Shown: piece after piece, positions 46,100 to 57,848 of the stretch
How positions within the stretch are numbered: the stretch's first letter is position 1
Layout: every line of letters begins with the position of its first letter
Source: Channallabes apus
Lineage: Eukaryota; Chordata; Actinopteri; Siluriformes; Clariidae
DNA length: 64,000 nt
NCBI GenBank assembly: GCA_030522415.1
Contig: CM060109.1
Coordinates: 1,149,001 to 1,213,000, forward strand
Direction: 5' to 3'
Translations under genes and position numbers: made by a program
The notes under the pieces: generated by a model
Database searches by the model: none
What the model saw: the letters and a program-made list of their open reading frames with translations, nothing else
Told to the model about the DNA's origin: nothing

Positions 46100-46903
46100 T
46101 TAGACTGGGCCTATGTAATTCAGAATAAGGATGCCCTGGAGTCTCAAGGGAGCCAGAACTGCATCCATGCATTTTGTGTATGTGCGGGGTGATAAGGCTA
46201 GACCGAATGGAAGCACCCGAAATTGGTAGGCTTTTCCCCCAAAAGTGAACCTCAGGAACTTCCTGTGCTGTGGCAAAATTTCTATGTGGAAATATGCGTC
46301 CTTTAAATCTACTGTCACAAACCAATCCTGTCGTTGGATTTGTGAAACAATAGTTTTTATGGTCAACATTTTGAAGTTGCATTTTTTGAGATAGCGGTTC
46401 AATCCGCGAAGATCCAGAACTGGACGCAGACCCCCGTCCTTTTTGGGGACCAGGAAGTACCGACTGTAGTAACCTGACTCCATATCTGGAGGAGGAACCT
46501 GTTCTATGGCTCCCTTCTGCAGTAATTTCTGGAGTTCGGAATTCAGAAAATGCGCCCTTTCCGGTATCACGGAAGTGGAGACCACGCCGTTGAAACACGG
46601 AGGGCGATATGCAAACTGGATCCTGTATCCTTTCTCTACAGTCTTTAAAACCCAGGGGGATATGCCTGGCAGTAGCTTCCACGCTGCCAGCTTCTCCGAA
46701 AGGGGTGCAAGTACTTCTACTGGGCTGGGGGGTGTTAGTGGTTCGCTGTCCTGGAATATAGCAGGATGCGACCGAAGGACTAACGTGTCGGTGACCGGTG
46801 TTGTCCGAAACACCAAAGGCGGCGGAAACTGAACATCGATCTCCTGGGGGTGCCCGAGGGGGCATGCTCCTATATGCCCGTCCCCAGTGGGGGTCACCCC
46901 CAC
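46100..46903 (-). pseudogene. DIRS reverse transcriptase, N-terminal part
   Basis: This frame carries the fingers and palm: LQKLLQKGAIEQVPP, GYYSRYFLVPKKDGGLRPVLD, LKDAYFHIEI (motif A) and FRVLPFGLALSPRTYTK (motif B). It ends NYIGPV and a stop. DIRS RTs here continue NYIDDW, so the catalytic Asp pair and a few following codons have been deleted, shifting the frame. The RT of this copy should be dead. The gag-like frame lies immediately upstream. Confidence 0.85.
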
Positions 46904-46930
46904 GGTCCTGAGCTCTGCTCTCAGGAACGC

Positions 46931-48285
46931 TTATTCGCGAAGAAGACAGAGCGGTTTATTTTTTTGGGGCGGCCTGAGGGGGGCGCCGAGCCGTACCCCA
47001 GTCCTTACAGTCCTACTGACGCTTTCCTTCTGCGCCTCTCGTCTAGCGAGATTCAGATCGGGTCGAGGTTGGGTGGCCGATGGCCTCGACACCTGGGCAC
47101 GGCGTGGGATAAATTTCCCAAAATCTTGTTCATAGAGACTGGCCTCTCTAAATCTGGTGGCGATAGTATTTACTGCTTCGCCAAATAGGCCTGAGGGTGA
47201 GATGGGAGCATCGAGAAGGAATGCCCGATCTTTGTCCTTAATACCAGTTAGATTTAGCCAGAGGTGCCTCTCTGCAGACATCAGGGAGGCCATAGAACGG
47301 CCAATAGCACGGACTGTCTGTTTCGTTGCACGCAGGGACAGATCAGTAGCCCGGCGTAATTCTATGAACGCTTCCTGATTCATATTGCCGCTAGTGCTCA
47401 GATAATTCAGCAGGTCAGCCTGATACGCCTGCAAAACCGCCATGGTGTGCAAGGAAGCGCCGGCCTGACAAGCTGCTTGGAACGCCTTCCCTAACAGGGT
47501 AGAAGAAGTTCTACATGCCTTGGAGGGAAGGGTTGGCTTTTTTAATGAGGATGATATTCCAGGAGCGAGATAGCCCGCGAGCGTCTCCTCAATCTGGGGC
47601 ATCATCACATAACCCTGTGCCTTTGCATCAACAATGTTCGAATAAAACGAAGTTGAAGGTACAAAAATACGGGAAGAAAAAGGACGTCTCCATGAACGAG
47701 ATAACTCGTTGTGGAGATCATCAAAAAAGGGGAGAGAGCGGCATTGTGGCGCCATCTCCTGGCCACCCGACAGAAATCTGTCATCCAGTTTGGAACGTTT
47801 TTTGTATGAGCTTGCTCCTGTGGCCAGTCAATGTGTAAACGTTCGACTGCGCGTCTTATAACCTCAATTAATTCCTCATACTTTTTCTCATCCCTAGAGG
47901 ATCGTTCTGAGGTAGCTACATCCATTTCAAAAGAAGCAAGAGAGTGAGTCTCTCCCAAACACTCCCGAGAAGCACCGAAGTGCGCTCGCGAAGTGGAGGT
48001 AGAGAGAGCGTGATCCGGGGAGGAGGCCAGAGAAAGGAGGGGCTCTGTCTCTCGTGCCTCGGCCAAATCAACCTGTGAGCCCCAGGAGTGCAGAGCGGCT
48101 CGTGGCTCCCTAAAGAACGCGAGACGCGCTCGTAGCACCTTCATCTGGAGATTATCACAGTGCTCACACTCTCCTTCATGTCCAAGGAGAGTGTGGCTTT
48201 CACCCAAACATTCAAAACAGAGGCTATGACTATCATCTTGAGAAAGACGGTTACCGCACGGGCATGAAACACTAAACTCGGCCAT
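46931..48285 (-). pseudogene. DIRS gag-like protein, one frameshift
   Basis: The N-terminal frame 47,605-48,285 starts MAEFSVSCPCGNRLSQDD and has paired Cys motifs (CPCG, CFEC, CEHC), perhaps a zinc-binding ribbon, then acidic Ser/Glu-rich sequence. The C-terminal frame 46,931-47,755 has YVMMPQIEETLAGYLAP and an Arg-rich tail (RRAQVSRPSATQPRPDLNLA). The shift is next to a run of six A near 47,795. DIRS ORF1 is presumed a Gag-like nucleic-acid-binding protein; no conserved catalytic motif is expected. Confidence 0.75.
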
Positions 48286-48387
48286 TATATCTGGTGAGTT
48301 TGATTGCTTTTTTTCTCTCTCTCTGTTTAAAATGGCGTTTTTTTATTTTTTTAAATGCTTGCTGCACACACGCAATCACAAGTCGGC

Positions 48388-48479
48388 ATGAAGACAAATG
48401 ATCTGAGGTTTTGTTGCCGGCTTTCCGGTATTTATAACCTCCACCTGATCTAATCAGATGACGTCACCTGACCGAGGTT
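48388..48479 (-). promoter_or_regulatory. DIRS inverted terminal repeat, right, with sense promoter module
   Basis: On the minus strand this repeat has CCTCGGTCAGGTGACGTCAT (48,477-48,458) and TATAAATA (48,436-48,429), oriented into the gag frame. The full CRE TGACGTCA is present here but not in the left repeat. Confidence 0.7.
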
Positions 48480-48541
48480 ATATATAGCCAGATAATGGCG
48501 TTTTTCCACACATGCTTCATGGCCGGCAATGCGACAAGATA

Positions 48542-48592
48542 GTTCCCATAAGCGTTCTAACGCAGCATTGAGTGAAGCCTCGAAAAGGGAAC
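48542..48592. repeat. DIRS internal complementary sequence, right member
   Basis: Exact reverse complement of 43,697-43,747; taken as the 5' extremity of the element. Confidence 0.9.
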
Positions 48593-49456
48593 ACTGTCTT
48601 AAATATGTTTCCGCTTTTCTTTTACGCCGGTCTGGCTTGAACACCTGGAAGGAGAATTCGTGGCATCAGCTGTTCATTTTTATTCCTTCAAATGGGTGTT
48701 TGTGAGTAACATTATTTTTGAATAAATATTTAATTTAGGGCATTTTGCTGTTAAAGTTCTTGATTTCTCACTCTCACGGGCGAAAACGATTCCACCTATG
48801 TGAAGCGTTTTTCGCGGACGCTTAATTAATTAGTTTATTGTTCACTTTTGTAAATCGAGGGGTTGTTTGCAGCACTGAAAAGACGTGGTGGTATTTTCAC
48901 CCGCCAACTGACCGTGCAAAGTCTTAACGTTAACTCCCGTGAGGCGGGTTTCACGGCCCTTTGTCAGCGCTGTATTTTTCTTGCTTGTTCATTGAGGGAT
49001 TGTTCCTGGTATTTTCAGCTAATTAGTTGATTTCTGTTACCGGCTTGCGGTAGACACTGTCCCGTTTAAACCCCTTCGAGTTGGACACACACACCGCGGT
49101 TCCAGAGGAGCAGACTGTGTGACAGGACGACCACAGTTTAATTAATCAGGTGAGTGAATTTAAACTTCGCTTTAAAAATCAAGTTTTGTTTTGATACAGA
49201 CATGATTTAAGATAGAATAAGCTAAATTAATATATAAATGTATAAAAAAATATATATATATGAAAACACAACTGGATGCTTTCTAAGATGAAACTTTGTG
49301 TTTCAGGTGAAGAGAAGGCATGTATTGGCCAGCTCTGTTTACAGAAAGCCAGGTGTACAGCATGCATTTTTTAACTTGAGTATTTTACTACACAAATAGG
49401 TGGATGTGACAGTGGCTATTTATGACTAATATGGTTTTACATGTTTTATATTTCAG
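48593..49456 (+). promoter_or_regulatory. Possible 5' region and first exons of the SAMD3-like copy
   Basis: The stretch contains a possible non-coding exon ending ATTAATCAG before GTGAGTG (49,149/49,150). A short exon-like block follows a TTTCAG at about 49,306 and ends AAAGCCAG before GTGTAC. These are plausible splice sites leading to the coding exon at 49,457, but no TATA box or protein similarity supports them. Confidence 0.35.
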
Positions 49457-50544
49457 GTTTATTACGAGTCCAACCGAGTGGTGGGGAAAAATCTCATAGA
49501 GAGCTTCCTTGATGCTCTGGACCATCACTCTCCAAATCTGATGGACATCTTCAGAAAGAAGAAAGGCCTTGTTGGTCAAATTTTGGCTGAGCTTTTACAT
49601 CAGACAAAGGTTTGTCTCCAACCCCCACCCCCATATCACACTTTTTGTTTTTTTTTTACTGTTGTCATTATCTCATTTCTTCTCACCTTTTCTGTGTTTT
49701 TTACTAGCCTCTGCTTATTTCTAACTTGCCATTTTAACTCTTTATTCATCTTCTTCATTCTTAAATCTCCATCTTTTCCTTTCCTGAACTCCAATACATT
49801 CTCCCACTTTTCTAATTTATCTGCCTTTCTTCGCCAATCTCTCTCTTCCTGTTTGTATAATCTCCTCTTTTTCTGTTCTTTATCCCCAAAATCTGAATAT
49901 TTTGAAATTTTAATATTTAAATGCATATCAACCTGTTATACAATGTCTTCCTTATTTCCAGACCACCGAGCCAACAGATGTTTGGTCCCTTTGCCTTCGT
50001 GGACTGCCAGTCATATTGGGTGATGACCCATCTGCTTTCTTTAAGACCTGCTCTGTAAGTTATTAAATTGTTGTATATGTTGCCAGTACTAAGTAACATT
50101 TTAAACCATTAAAGGGATAGTTGACCAGAAACTGAAAATTTTATGTTCATATGATACCCCCAGTGTATCTAATATGTAGGTGACTTTGTTTCTAAAGCTG
50201 TTTATTCACAATTAGTTTTTTTTTTCTTTGTAAGGATGTCACTGACGAGGACTCGTACAACCAAATACCAGTAGGGATCCTCTGTGTTGATGGAGGAAGT
50301 CCACAGCTATACCCTTCTTGAGTGTGCATCATCTTGGAAGGCAATTCAGTGATGGAACCACACAACCTGCCACAGGCCTTCTGTATTATTTTTGGACCGA
50401 CTATATGCCCTGCACTTGAACTACCCAAAGTGTATGAAAAAGACTTTCCATTTCATCCAGCAGGTATTTCTTAACCTTGGAAAGGTTGAGCTGGCACCCA
50501 GAATTCAATCCTTGAAATTATTTTTTTGCAAAAAAGGATCCTAA
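49457..50544 (+). pseudogene. SAMD3-like gene copy, three exons, broken
   Basis: Exon 49,457-49,609 follows TTTCAG and encodes 51 residues (LIESFLDALDHHSPNLMDIF). Exon 49,962-50,054 follows TTCCAG and encodes 31 residues (DVWSLCLRGLPVILGDD), ending at GTAAGT. Exon 50,235-50,544 follows TTTGTAAG. All junctions are phase 0. In the last exon an in-frame TGA (50,319-50,321) comes right before VCIILEGNSV, and a one-base shift near 50,404 displaces the C-terminus (LHLNYPKCMKKTFHFIQQV). So the splicing is intact but the protein is not. The family is the fish-expanded SAMD3-like group, function unknown. The same last exon appears twice more, in B1 and B2. Confidence 0.6.
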
Positions 50545-50672
50545 AAACACATTTATAGGACAAGATTGTATTTTATTTTTTTTAATTGGAATGTATACTC
50601 TCTCATCCTTATCGGATTAACACAACTAAGCTTTACAATGCCAATATGCTGAACTCGGGTGTTTTCACAAGA

Positions 50673-51658
50673 AAACGTCTCGGGTTACTTTGCTGTAACC
50701 CTGTTCCCTGAAAAGCCGGAACGAGATGCTGCGTTGGAAACGCTATGGGAAACATGTCGGCGGCTGTGAAGGACTGGGACAACCTGCTTAGCACACACTT
50801 GCTGTAGGAGGGATACCCCTTGCTAGTGCAATATATGGGGCGATCCCCCTGGTTGAATGAGCCCTGATTCCTAGAGGTGAATTGAGCTCATGTGTCCCAT
50901 GGGAGGGGGCAATAGCACTCTCATCCAGTATAGTGGCTAAGGCACTGCAGGTTGCGGTTCCAAACATGTAAAAACTGCTCTGGTTTACACTACCGGCTGA
51001 TGTGGTGGACGTAAATCTGAAGAGCGTGTACTGGACATAGTCAGTGAAATCTCTTCTGTTCCGAAGCTGTAAAGGCGGAGGACAGGATGTTTCAAGAACA
51101 ATGTCAGACGATAGTTGAGTGAGAATGCAATTAAGTACGTCCTGAGAGTACTAGAGCACAAGCTCGAGGACAAACTTTTTTTTTTCTTTTCTTTTTTTTT
51201 TTTTTCAGCAGCAGCAGCAGCAGCAGTTCCAGCACTGAACACTTCGGCAGTGAACTGAGTCTACCCGCTAGAGGTGACGTGGTACTGTGAGGCTCATAGG
51301 CTCTCTCACCCAAAGGGCACATACTGGACACTGTAGATGAAGTCTTACCTGCTCCGAAGCTGTAACAGGCGGAGGACAGAGGCTTCAAGCTATATGGGCT
51401 GAAACACTTCGTATGTACGAATCTTTCACATACATTCATTTCTGAGGGCATAAGCTCTTCTAGGAGAGGGAGCCCTAGAATAGTCTTAATTGCGCTGGCT
51501 GGAAGACCAGCTTGACTTAGACTCCCGGAAGCAGCGTTATCAGGAAAAATTTATAGAGACGTAACCTGGGCCGCGTAAGGGCCAAGGTGTCCAGACCCAG
51601 GGGTGGGCTGGAAAAGTCAGAGAGCTGCAAAGGGGACATTTTCTGGTCTTACGATAAA
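50673..51658 (-). mobile_element. Rearranged DIRS derivative, copy 1
   Basis: It begins with the DIRS terminal word AACGTCTCGGGTTACTTTGC and GAACGAGATGCTGCGT, then jumps to recombinase-derived sequence. From 50,765 it is closely similar to 62,905-63,860, including a shared (CAG)n tract after a T run. RT, RNase H and gag are absent. It ends near 51,658 against a LINE 5' fragment. Confidence 0.75.
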
Positions 51659-52428
51659 CAGTCCATCCAGGTGTGTATTTTGCAGTTCACTGATCTTTGT
51701 ATACAGTTTCCATAGCGCTTCCTTAGCATTAGCGCTAGGTGGAATGTACACTCCGTTAATGAAAACCGTGGTGAATTCCCGTGGTAAATAAACAATCTAA
51801 CAGTCACAAACTCCAACAGCGAATAACTAGAAACTAGCACAGAGTTCTTGCACCATTTCGCGTTGATGTAAACACACAAGCCGGCACCGCGAGTTTTACC
51901 TCACAGAGCTGCATTACTGTCGGCACGAAACGAGGCTAGCCCGTCTAGCTGAATAGCGGCGTCCGGCACTTTGATTGAAAACAAAGACACAGCAGTCTCT
52001 AACTTCACGCCGTGTAGCCTGCTGGAGTCGGATGTAGTCCAGTTTATTGTCCAGGGAGCACACGTTGGATAAGATGATGGACGGGAGAGCCGACCAGCTA
52101 GGGTTTGTTTTTAGCCTAGCACAGACTCCTGCCCGCTTTCCGCACTTCCGCTTCCGATGTCCCCTCCTCCGGCCGCCGACATCAGGCAACGCGGAGGCTT
52201 TGAGGCCTGGTTCGCGCAGCAAGCCGAGGTCGCGTAGCGTTTCCCTCAGCTCATCGTGGATGTCGTTAACCGGTTTATTTAGGTAGAAAAGTGTCTGGGG
52301 TTGTACGTACAGACACCAGTCGCGACGATATCCATACATAAACACATTACACACAAAACGTAAACAATGCAGCACCATTTTGGCTCCAGAGCGGCTGCTG
52401 CGTGCTACTGCCGCGCCGCCATCTTGGA
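51659..52428 (-). mobile_element. LINE 5' end with start-site motif and endonuclease start
   Basis: On the minus strand it starts near 52,428 with CAAGATGGCGGCGCGGCAGT, a YY1-type motif as found at LINE 5' ends. It then has a basic ORF segment ([15 protein letters not shown]), [14 protein letters not shown] and CCVFVF (endonuclease start). It stops at about 51,659 within the VYIPPSANAKEAL...HLDGLF part. It belongs to the family of the LINE at 16.74-19.80 kb and supplies the 5' region that copy lacks. Frames are broken after [14 protein letters not shown]. Confidence 0.75.
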
Positions 52429-52436
52429 TTCATCTT

Positions 52437-54101
52437 ACTGTGTGTTACAGCATGTCATTGCCTTAGAGACTGTGTTAACTGTTAGTTTTCTTTTTTATCT
52501 TGGTGTGTTATTTTATGGGTATTAGTGGTGTTGCAGTGTGTTACAGCATATGAAAGTGTGTTGGGTGATTATTGTGTATTAGTTAACAGAATGTTTATGC
52601 AATATATTATGTGTTTTTCCCTCATGGTTCATAGTTTGTGAGTGTTTGCTGGCTGATGAATGCTCATTGTTAGGAAATTATCCCTACAGTATAAGGTGCG
52701 TGCACACACACACACACACACACTATTATCATAATATGCACTCAGTTGTTACAGACTTAAGAGCAAAAAACAACAAAATCTTATTCACACACAGATCCCA
52801 GCGCATCTCCTTATAATCATTTTATTCTGTAATTACCTTTATTCAAAGAAACTAGCATTTAAATGATCAATTTATAGCAAATGATCCTTAGTTTTAGTAT
52901 TTGCCACAGTGTTACTACGTTTTACAGTGTGCTATGTGTTATGATACATTGTGTGTATTTGTGTTTTTTCCATACAGTGCGTTATGTGCTATGTTGTGAG
53001 TTATTGTGTATCACAGTGTCAGGGATGTAAGGGCTGCAAATGTTTATTAAACATATTTACAGATGTCGCCATTGAAAACACACGTTTCGATAAAAGGGAT
53101 CCCGTGACTTGCCGCGGCTGCATGTGGGAAACTGTGAAAATGCCCTTCATTACCTGTAGGGGGCAGTCGTGTTTCAGTCTGAAGTATTGTGTGTCTACTG
53201 AAGCCGAAAATGTGTCCAAATTAAAACCGGGCATGCGTGTTTGGAGACGATGTGCCCGCGCTGTGGATCAGTCGGTTGGGAATCATCATGGAGGTACTAC
53301 ACGGCGTGGCTGGAGCTGGAGTTTGTCGTGTTCGAGATAAGTTTACCTTTCTGTTTTGGATGTGATTCTCGCTTTCATGATTCCCAATTAATGTTCATCT
53401 TAATTTCAGGACGTACAATTAGCAATATTTCAGTTTTTAATAGTGTGGAGATTCACAAAACACCGTTTTCGTGTAAAAACCTGAACCTACGGAGCCCCCC
53501 AGGGTTCCTGTGGTAAATCAATCAATAAATAAATAAATAAATAAAATAATAACGAACCGAGCGCGCAGATTAATAAACCGAGATGCGTGTTTCTTACCCC
53601 CACACCTCGTGAAAACGGAGTGTTCAGACAAAGGCTCGCCAGTGAGATGCCATTTCTGAACAAACTGAGTCAGGTGTGTTAAAGCATTAAATGGTAAAAG
53701 AGCACTAGCAATAAACGTTTTTTTTTCTGAAGTCGAACTTTATTAATGAGTTACGAGTAAAGAACCTGTACATATGTTCATACAGTATTGACAGCAGCTC
53801 TAATTTGTCTAAATCGCATTGCAGACAAGAAAAAGAAGTACATAGAATCATCCTGTGACCTTGCATGCTTAATCTTTCCACACATGATTCTTGCTTCTCA
53901 CTTTTTCCTTAATCCCTCACTGATCTATCTTGTATTTTTCTAACGGTGTCAGAAACTTTGTGTTAGTAGCACTGCTTGACATGCTTGATGCTTTCCTCTT
54001 TTGTAATTTGTTTTGGATAATGGCAAACTTACAAAAGATGAAGAAATGACATGTAATTGTACAAATAAAAGCTTATGTAATGATACAATGTAAATATTTT
54101 C
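52437..54101. other. Intergenic with diverged TGTGTTACAG repeats
   Basis: Words such as GTGTTACAGCAT and GTGTTATGATACA recur between 52,440 and 53,020, suggesting an old tandem array. The frames at 52,951-53,516 have no recognisable domains. Confidence 0.45.
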
Positions 54102-54164
54102 ACAGAAACAAAGTGTAGAGATGAGACATGGATCTGAAGAGGATCTCTTTGATGATTGCCTGGT
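54102..54164 (+). other. Exon-like segment of unknown gene
   Basis: TTTTCACAG precedes a short open segment (EMRHGSEEDLFDDCL) that ends before GTAAAG. The acidic content and splice signals suggest an exon, but no companion exons are identified. Confidence 0.25.
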
Positions 54165-54189
54165 AAAGCATTGTTTTCTTATTAATTGT

Positions 54190-54620
54190 ACAATTTATGA
54201 ATACCTTTGTAGCGCGGCCACATAAAGGGGCGGTTAAACAGCAGGGGAACGAAGAAGGAGCTAATGTTGCTCACCTGCATGAACAAACTGACCCCTTTCG
54301 GTTATTTTCGTCCCCATGGCAACGGTGCCTTGGTTCCGGGGTTAAGCTCTCGCGCGCATGCGCAGCTGTGCCACGAGGGAACCCTGATGACCTATCAGGT
54401 CACGTGTGCCGGTATAAAGCCGGAACCGGCATGACAGTCAACACGGAGAGATGAAGCAAGCAGCGCTGTGTAGGGAGAGAGAGAGCGAGCTAGTTAGCTA
54501 TTGCCAGTGGATTATTCTTTTCCTGGACGGCAACTATACCCCTCTCATTCCGTTTCTCGAGCTCTCGGACTTACCATCTTTCTCCGGTGAGATCGAGCCA
54601 TCTCCCCATTTCATCATTCC
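54190..54620 (+). promoter_or_regulatory. GC-rich promoter-like block
   Basis: The block contains GCGCATGCGCAG, TCACGTG, a TATAAAG at about 54,413 and purine-rich GAGAGAGAGAG. It adjoins the right arm, but has no counterpart beside the left arm. It may be an LTR (it starts TGTAGCGCGG), though no second copy is present. Confidence 0.3.
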
Positions 54621-54884
54621 ATACAGTGGGAGCCACACCAAATAGCCGCGACAGTGTGGCTGAAGTGTGAATGGCGTGTGAATGGCCTTTGCACGCCGTA
54701 ATCCCCCCTCCCTTTTCTGGCCGAAAGGCGTGTCAAGATTTCACAGTAAACACGCCCATTCAAGCCCTATTTATTCATTTACCTGGTGCCACCACTAGAT
54801 GGCGCTTCGTTCTCAAGAACACATTAAAACAAGCCAGCTGCGCTGAGTTGCAATCACGTGATTTTAACAACCCGCCTCCACCCC

Positions 54885-54944
54885 CGCCGAACTGACGCTA
54901 CCAAACTACAGAGATGAAGATGGCGGCTTAACGGACTATTCGTG
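54885..54944 (+). other. Putative first exon with splice donor, right arm
   Basis: AAGATGGCGGC at 54,917-54,927 and the donor CGTG/GTAAGT at 54,944/54,945 are the same as in the left arm (3,486-3,545). Confidence 0.4.
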
Positions 54945-55879
54945 GTAAGTGATGTTTTATTTTATAAAATGTGTTTGGGATAGTTTACAGTTTATTTCCC
55001 AGTTTAGTTTTTTATTGGCCGTTTTAAATATCACTGGCAGCAGCAGCAGCGGTCAGATGTGACTTTAGAGAACTTAATGTTCTGTTTACCAAGTCTGGAG
55101 TTAATATTACAGCTTACTGTCAGTGTCACACACTCACAATGTCACTCCACTTTAACTCAAAAACATGCTCAAGCTTCGAAAAATACTATTAATGTCCTTA
55201 TTACAAGAGCTGCACTACCCGATGAAGAGTGTTTGTGTTCACTGTAAATACTGAGAGAATCTCACCGCGTGTTGTCTGGATAAATTCAGCGCTTATTTAT
55301 TCTCTGGTTAAGAGTTAATCTGCAGGTTATTTCTGTGACTGTAATATAATGTGATGCAGTTGATGAGGGACACAGACTGAGGGGAGCTGTACAGGAGCTA
55401 GTAACGCTCATAACCCGGTTTATATTTTACACACTTTGTCCGGGACTTTCCGCGGTAGCGCGAGCGCTTAGTTAACGAGCTGAATAACAACACAGAAGTG
55501 TTTATCAGTTAAGGAGGGGGAGGTGTGTGTGTGTGTGTGTGTGTGAGGGGCTTCAGTAAGTTATAGTTTGGCTTCAGGGATGAACTAATGCTCATATACG
55601 AGTGTTATATCGCTTAACTTATTTGTATGAGAAGCGCATTAAGTAAAGTCTGGGTTAATTTAATGCAGACGATAATACAGACAGTCACTGGTTAACACTA
55701 ACACTGTTCACTGGTTAACATTAGCACAGGCAGTTTATTTACATTACAGAATCCCCAAAACAGTATTTTACACACTCTGTGGTAAATAGGTTTATTAATA
55801 TATTTTATTTTATTAGAACTATATGTTCTGTGAAGTTTATTTATCTTTATCTTGACTAAATTCTCCTGTTGTCTTTAAG

Positions 55880-56300
55880 CAGAGCTCCGCTGTGGAGGAT
55901 TGGGGGGTCAGACGGCTGACGGCTGGACTTTTGGAGCTACAGGACTGGAGGAGCCTGAACAAGCTGTTGAGGGAGCTGTAGGAGGGATGACGTCACAGTC
56001 CGACAGCTTTAGAATGATGTTTGATCAGGTCTACTGTATATTCTGAACATAGAACTGCAAAATGTCTGATACAGTACTTTGGGGGAAACAAAGACTTCAA
56101 CTGTTCCATGTTTAATAGTTTTGATATTTGAAAAATTAATATTTTAATGTAAAAGGACTATAGATAGAGACTTATAAGCAGCTGGTGTATCCGGGTAGTT
56201 TAATGAACTTTAAGCAAAAAGACAACATGTATTCATCTGTTTTATATAAATTACTGTTTTAACTTTGACTAGTTTTGGAAGAATAAATTGAATTGTTAAA
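55880..56300 (+). other. Putative terminal exon, right arm
   Basis: After the pyrimidine-rich CTCCTGTTGTCTTTAAG the block starts CAGAGCTCCGC; AATAAA lies at 56,282-56,287. Frames open in the left-arm copy are open here too. Only about three substitutions separate the arms over the first 215 bases, including a C/T in GATGACGTCAC. Confidence 0.35.
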
Positions 56301-57145
56301 GTCATGTTTTGCGTGTTTTAATTTTGGGGGATTGTTTGGGTATTTAAAAATTGTTTAGTTGAACCAACAACTTCAATGGGCAAAAAATGGGACACAACTT
56401 TGTTTTAAATAGTCAAAGAGTTGGGCTGAAAATAATAATAATTATTATTATTGATCATAGAAACAAATGAAACCAGTTAAACACTTGATTATATGTATTT
56501 GTGTTTGTGATTGTGACCCATAATAATTTTTTCTCAGTATAAATAAATGTTTTGGGTTTTAAGAACTCCAAAAGAGCAACGACAAACTTGGTATTCTCCA
56601 TTGAGGTTTCTCACCTTCCACTCCTGAGTATGACATGGTGTTAATTGCTCTGTGTGTGTGTGTGTGTGTGTTTGGCGGGGGGATGGGTGTGTGTGTGTTT
56701 TCGGCTGTTCAGCAGTTCTAAACACAAGCACAGTTTTTGTCCTTAACTAAAATACTTCAATACGTTAATAATGAATTTATTTTGCTGAATAAGGTAATAA
56801 GCGATGTTTAAACCAAACCAGTAAGTTAAGTAAGTGTTCCATACATTAAAGTACTGTGTATAACCAAGTGCCCTAGCAAACACAGTTACAGTTTACAGTA
56901 CAAACAGAGTGTGTGCGCTGGGGGGATTGGAAGGTGAGTGAGAATACTCATTTACAAGACAAAAGACGGTCAGAGGCAGCGCCGTTCTAGACCAGACAAC
57001 ACGGGGTGGGTGGAGGGGGGCATCATGTTCGAGCACTGTTTTTACCTGGCCTTACTGTATAGTAACAGTATTGTATTTGCTGAATTGTGTTGAGGCACGC
57101 AAACCCCCAGACCACAATAAGGTGGCAATCCCTCAGGGGGAAACT

Positions 57146-57162
<17 letters not shown>

Positions 57163-57206
<44 letters not shown>
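57163..57206. repeat. (TA)n microsatellite
   Basis: Perfect TA alternation after an A run; absent from the left arm and from the third copy at about 39.87 kb, so it expanded after the duplication. Confidence 0.95.
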
Positions 57207-57210
<4 letters not shown>

Positions 57211-57778
57211 TATAATAAAATATCCTTAATCCAGATTTTATCAATCAATGACATAACATTTATCTAAGCTGGATGGTAAAATTCTCAAAAACGTTTAACC
57301 TAAAGTAAGACTTAACACACTATAACTAAAATATTTACAAAACTGAAAGGTTGTCTTATGAATAATAAAAAATACAAACTAAATGAAAACAGATGGGCTA
57401 TTGAACAGATCATAATATGTTTTATGTTTTCTGATTATAAATGATAGATGGGTTGATTTTAGAAAGGCTAAATGAAATAGCTAGTTTTTGGTCATGTCAG
57501 TCCAGTAACTATACTATGTAAAAGTAATTATAATATGAATTAATTAAGGGCAGGACCTAACCTAATGTTAATAATTTACACCATGATAACATTAGTATTC
57601 GTGTTTTTGTATATATTTTTAAATGTTCAAATGAACGTTTCAGAGTATATAATTTGTCGTGTCATCTGTGATTGAGACCCATGAGTTAAATTGAAATATT
57701 TTTTATAGGTAGTAAGCCAGGTTTTAGTAACCTTGGATAAATCAGCATGAAAGCCCTCTCTCGCGCACGCACTCTCGC

Positions 57779-57779
57779 A

Positions 57780-57846
<67 letters not shown>
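57779..57846. repeat. (CA)n microsatellite
   Basis: About 68 bases of perfect CA. The left-arm equivalent (about 535-596) is shorter and interrupted. Confidence 0.95.

Positions 57847-57848
<2 letters not shown>

Larger units (their letters stand above)
43514..48592 (-). mobile_element. DIRS retrotransposon, nearly full length
   Basis: On the minus strand the order is gag-like ORF, RT, RNase H and tyrosine recombinase. Inverted terminal repeats lie at 43,514-43,605 and 48,388-48,479. A perfect 51-base inverted pair (43,697-43,747 and 48,542-48,592) forms the internal complementary region typical of DIRS elements, which are thought to integrate as circles by recombinase without target duplication. 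It sits at the edge of repeat B1. Confidence 0.9.

Noticed and set aside
51207..51230. (CAG)n as a polyglutamine-coding or expansion locus
   Set aside because: It lies in a decayed DIRS derivative after a T run, with no gene; the same tract is at about 63,326.
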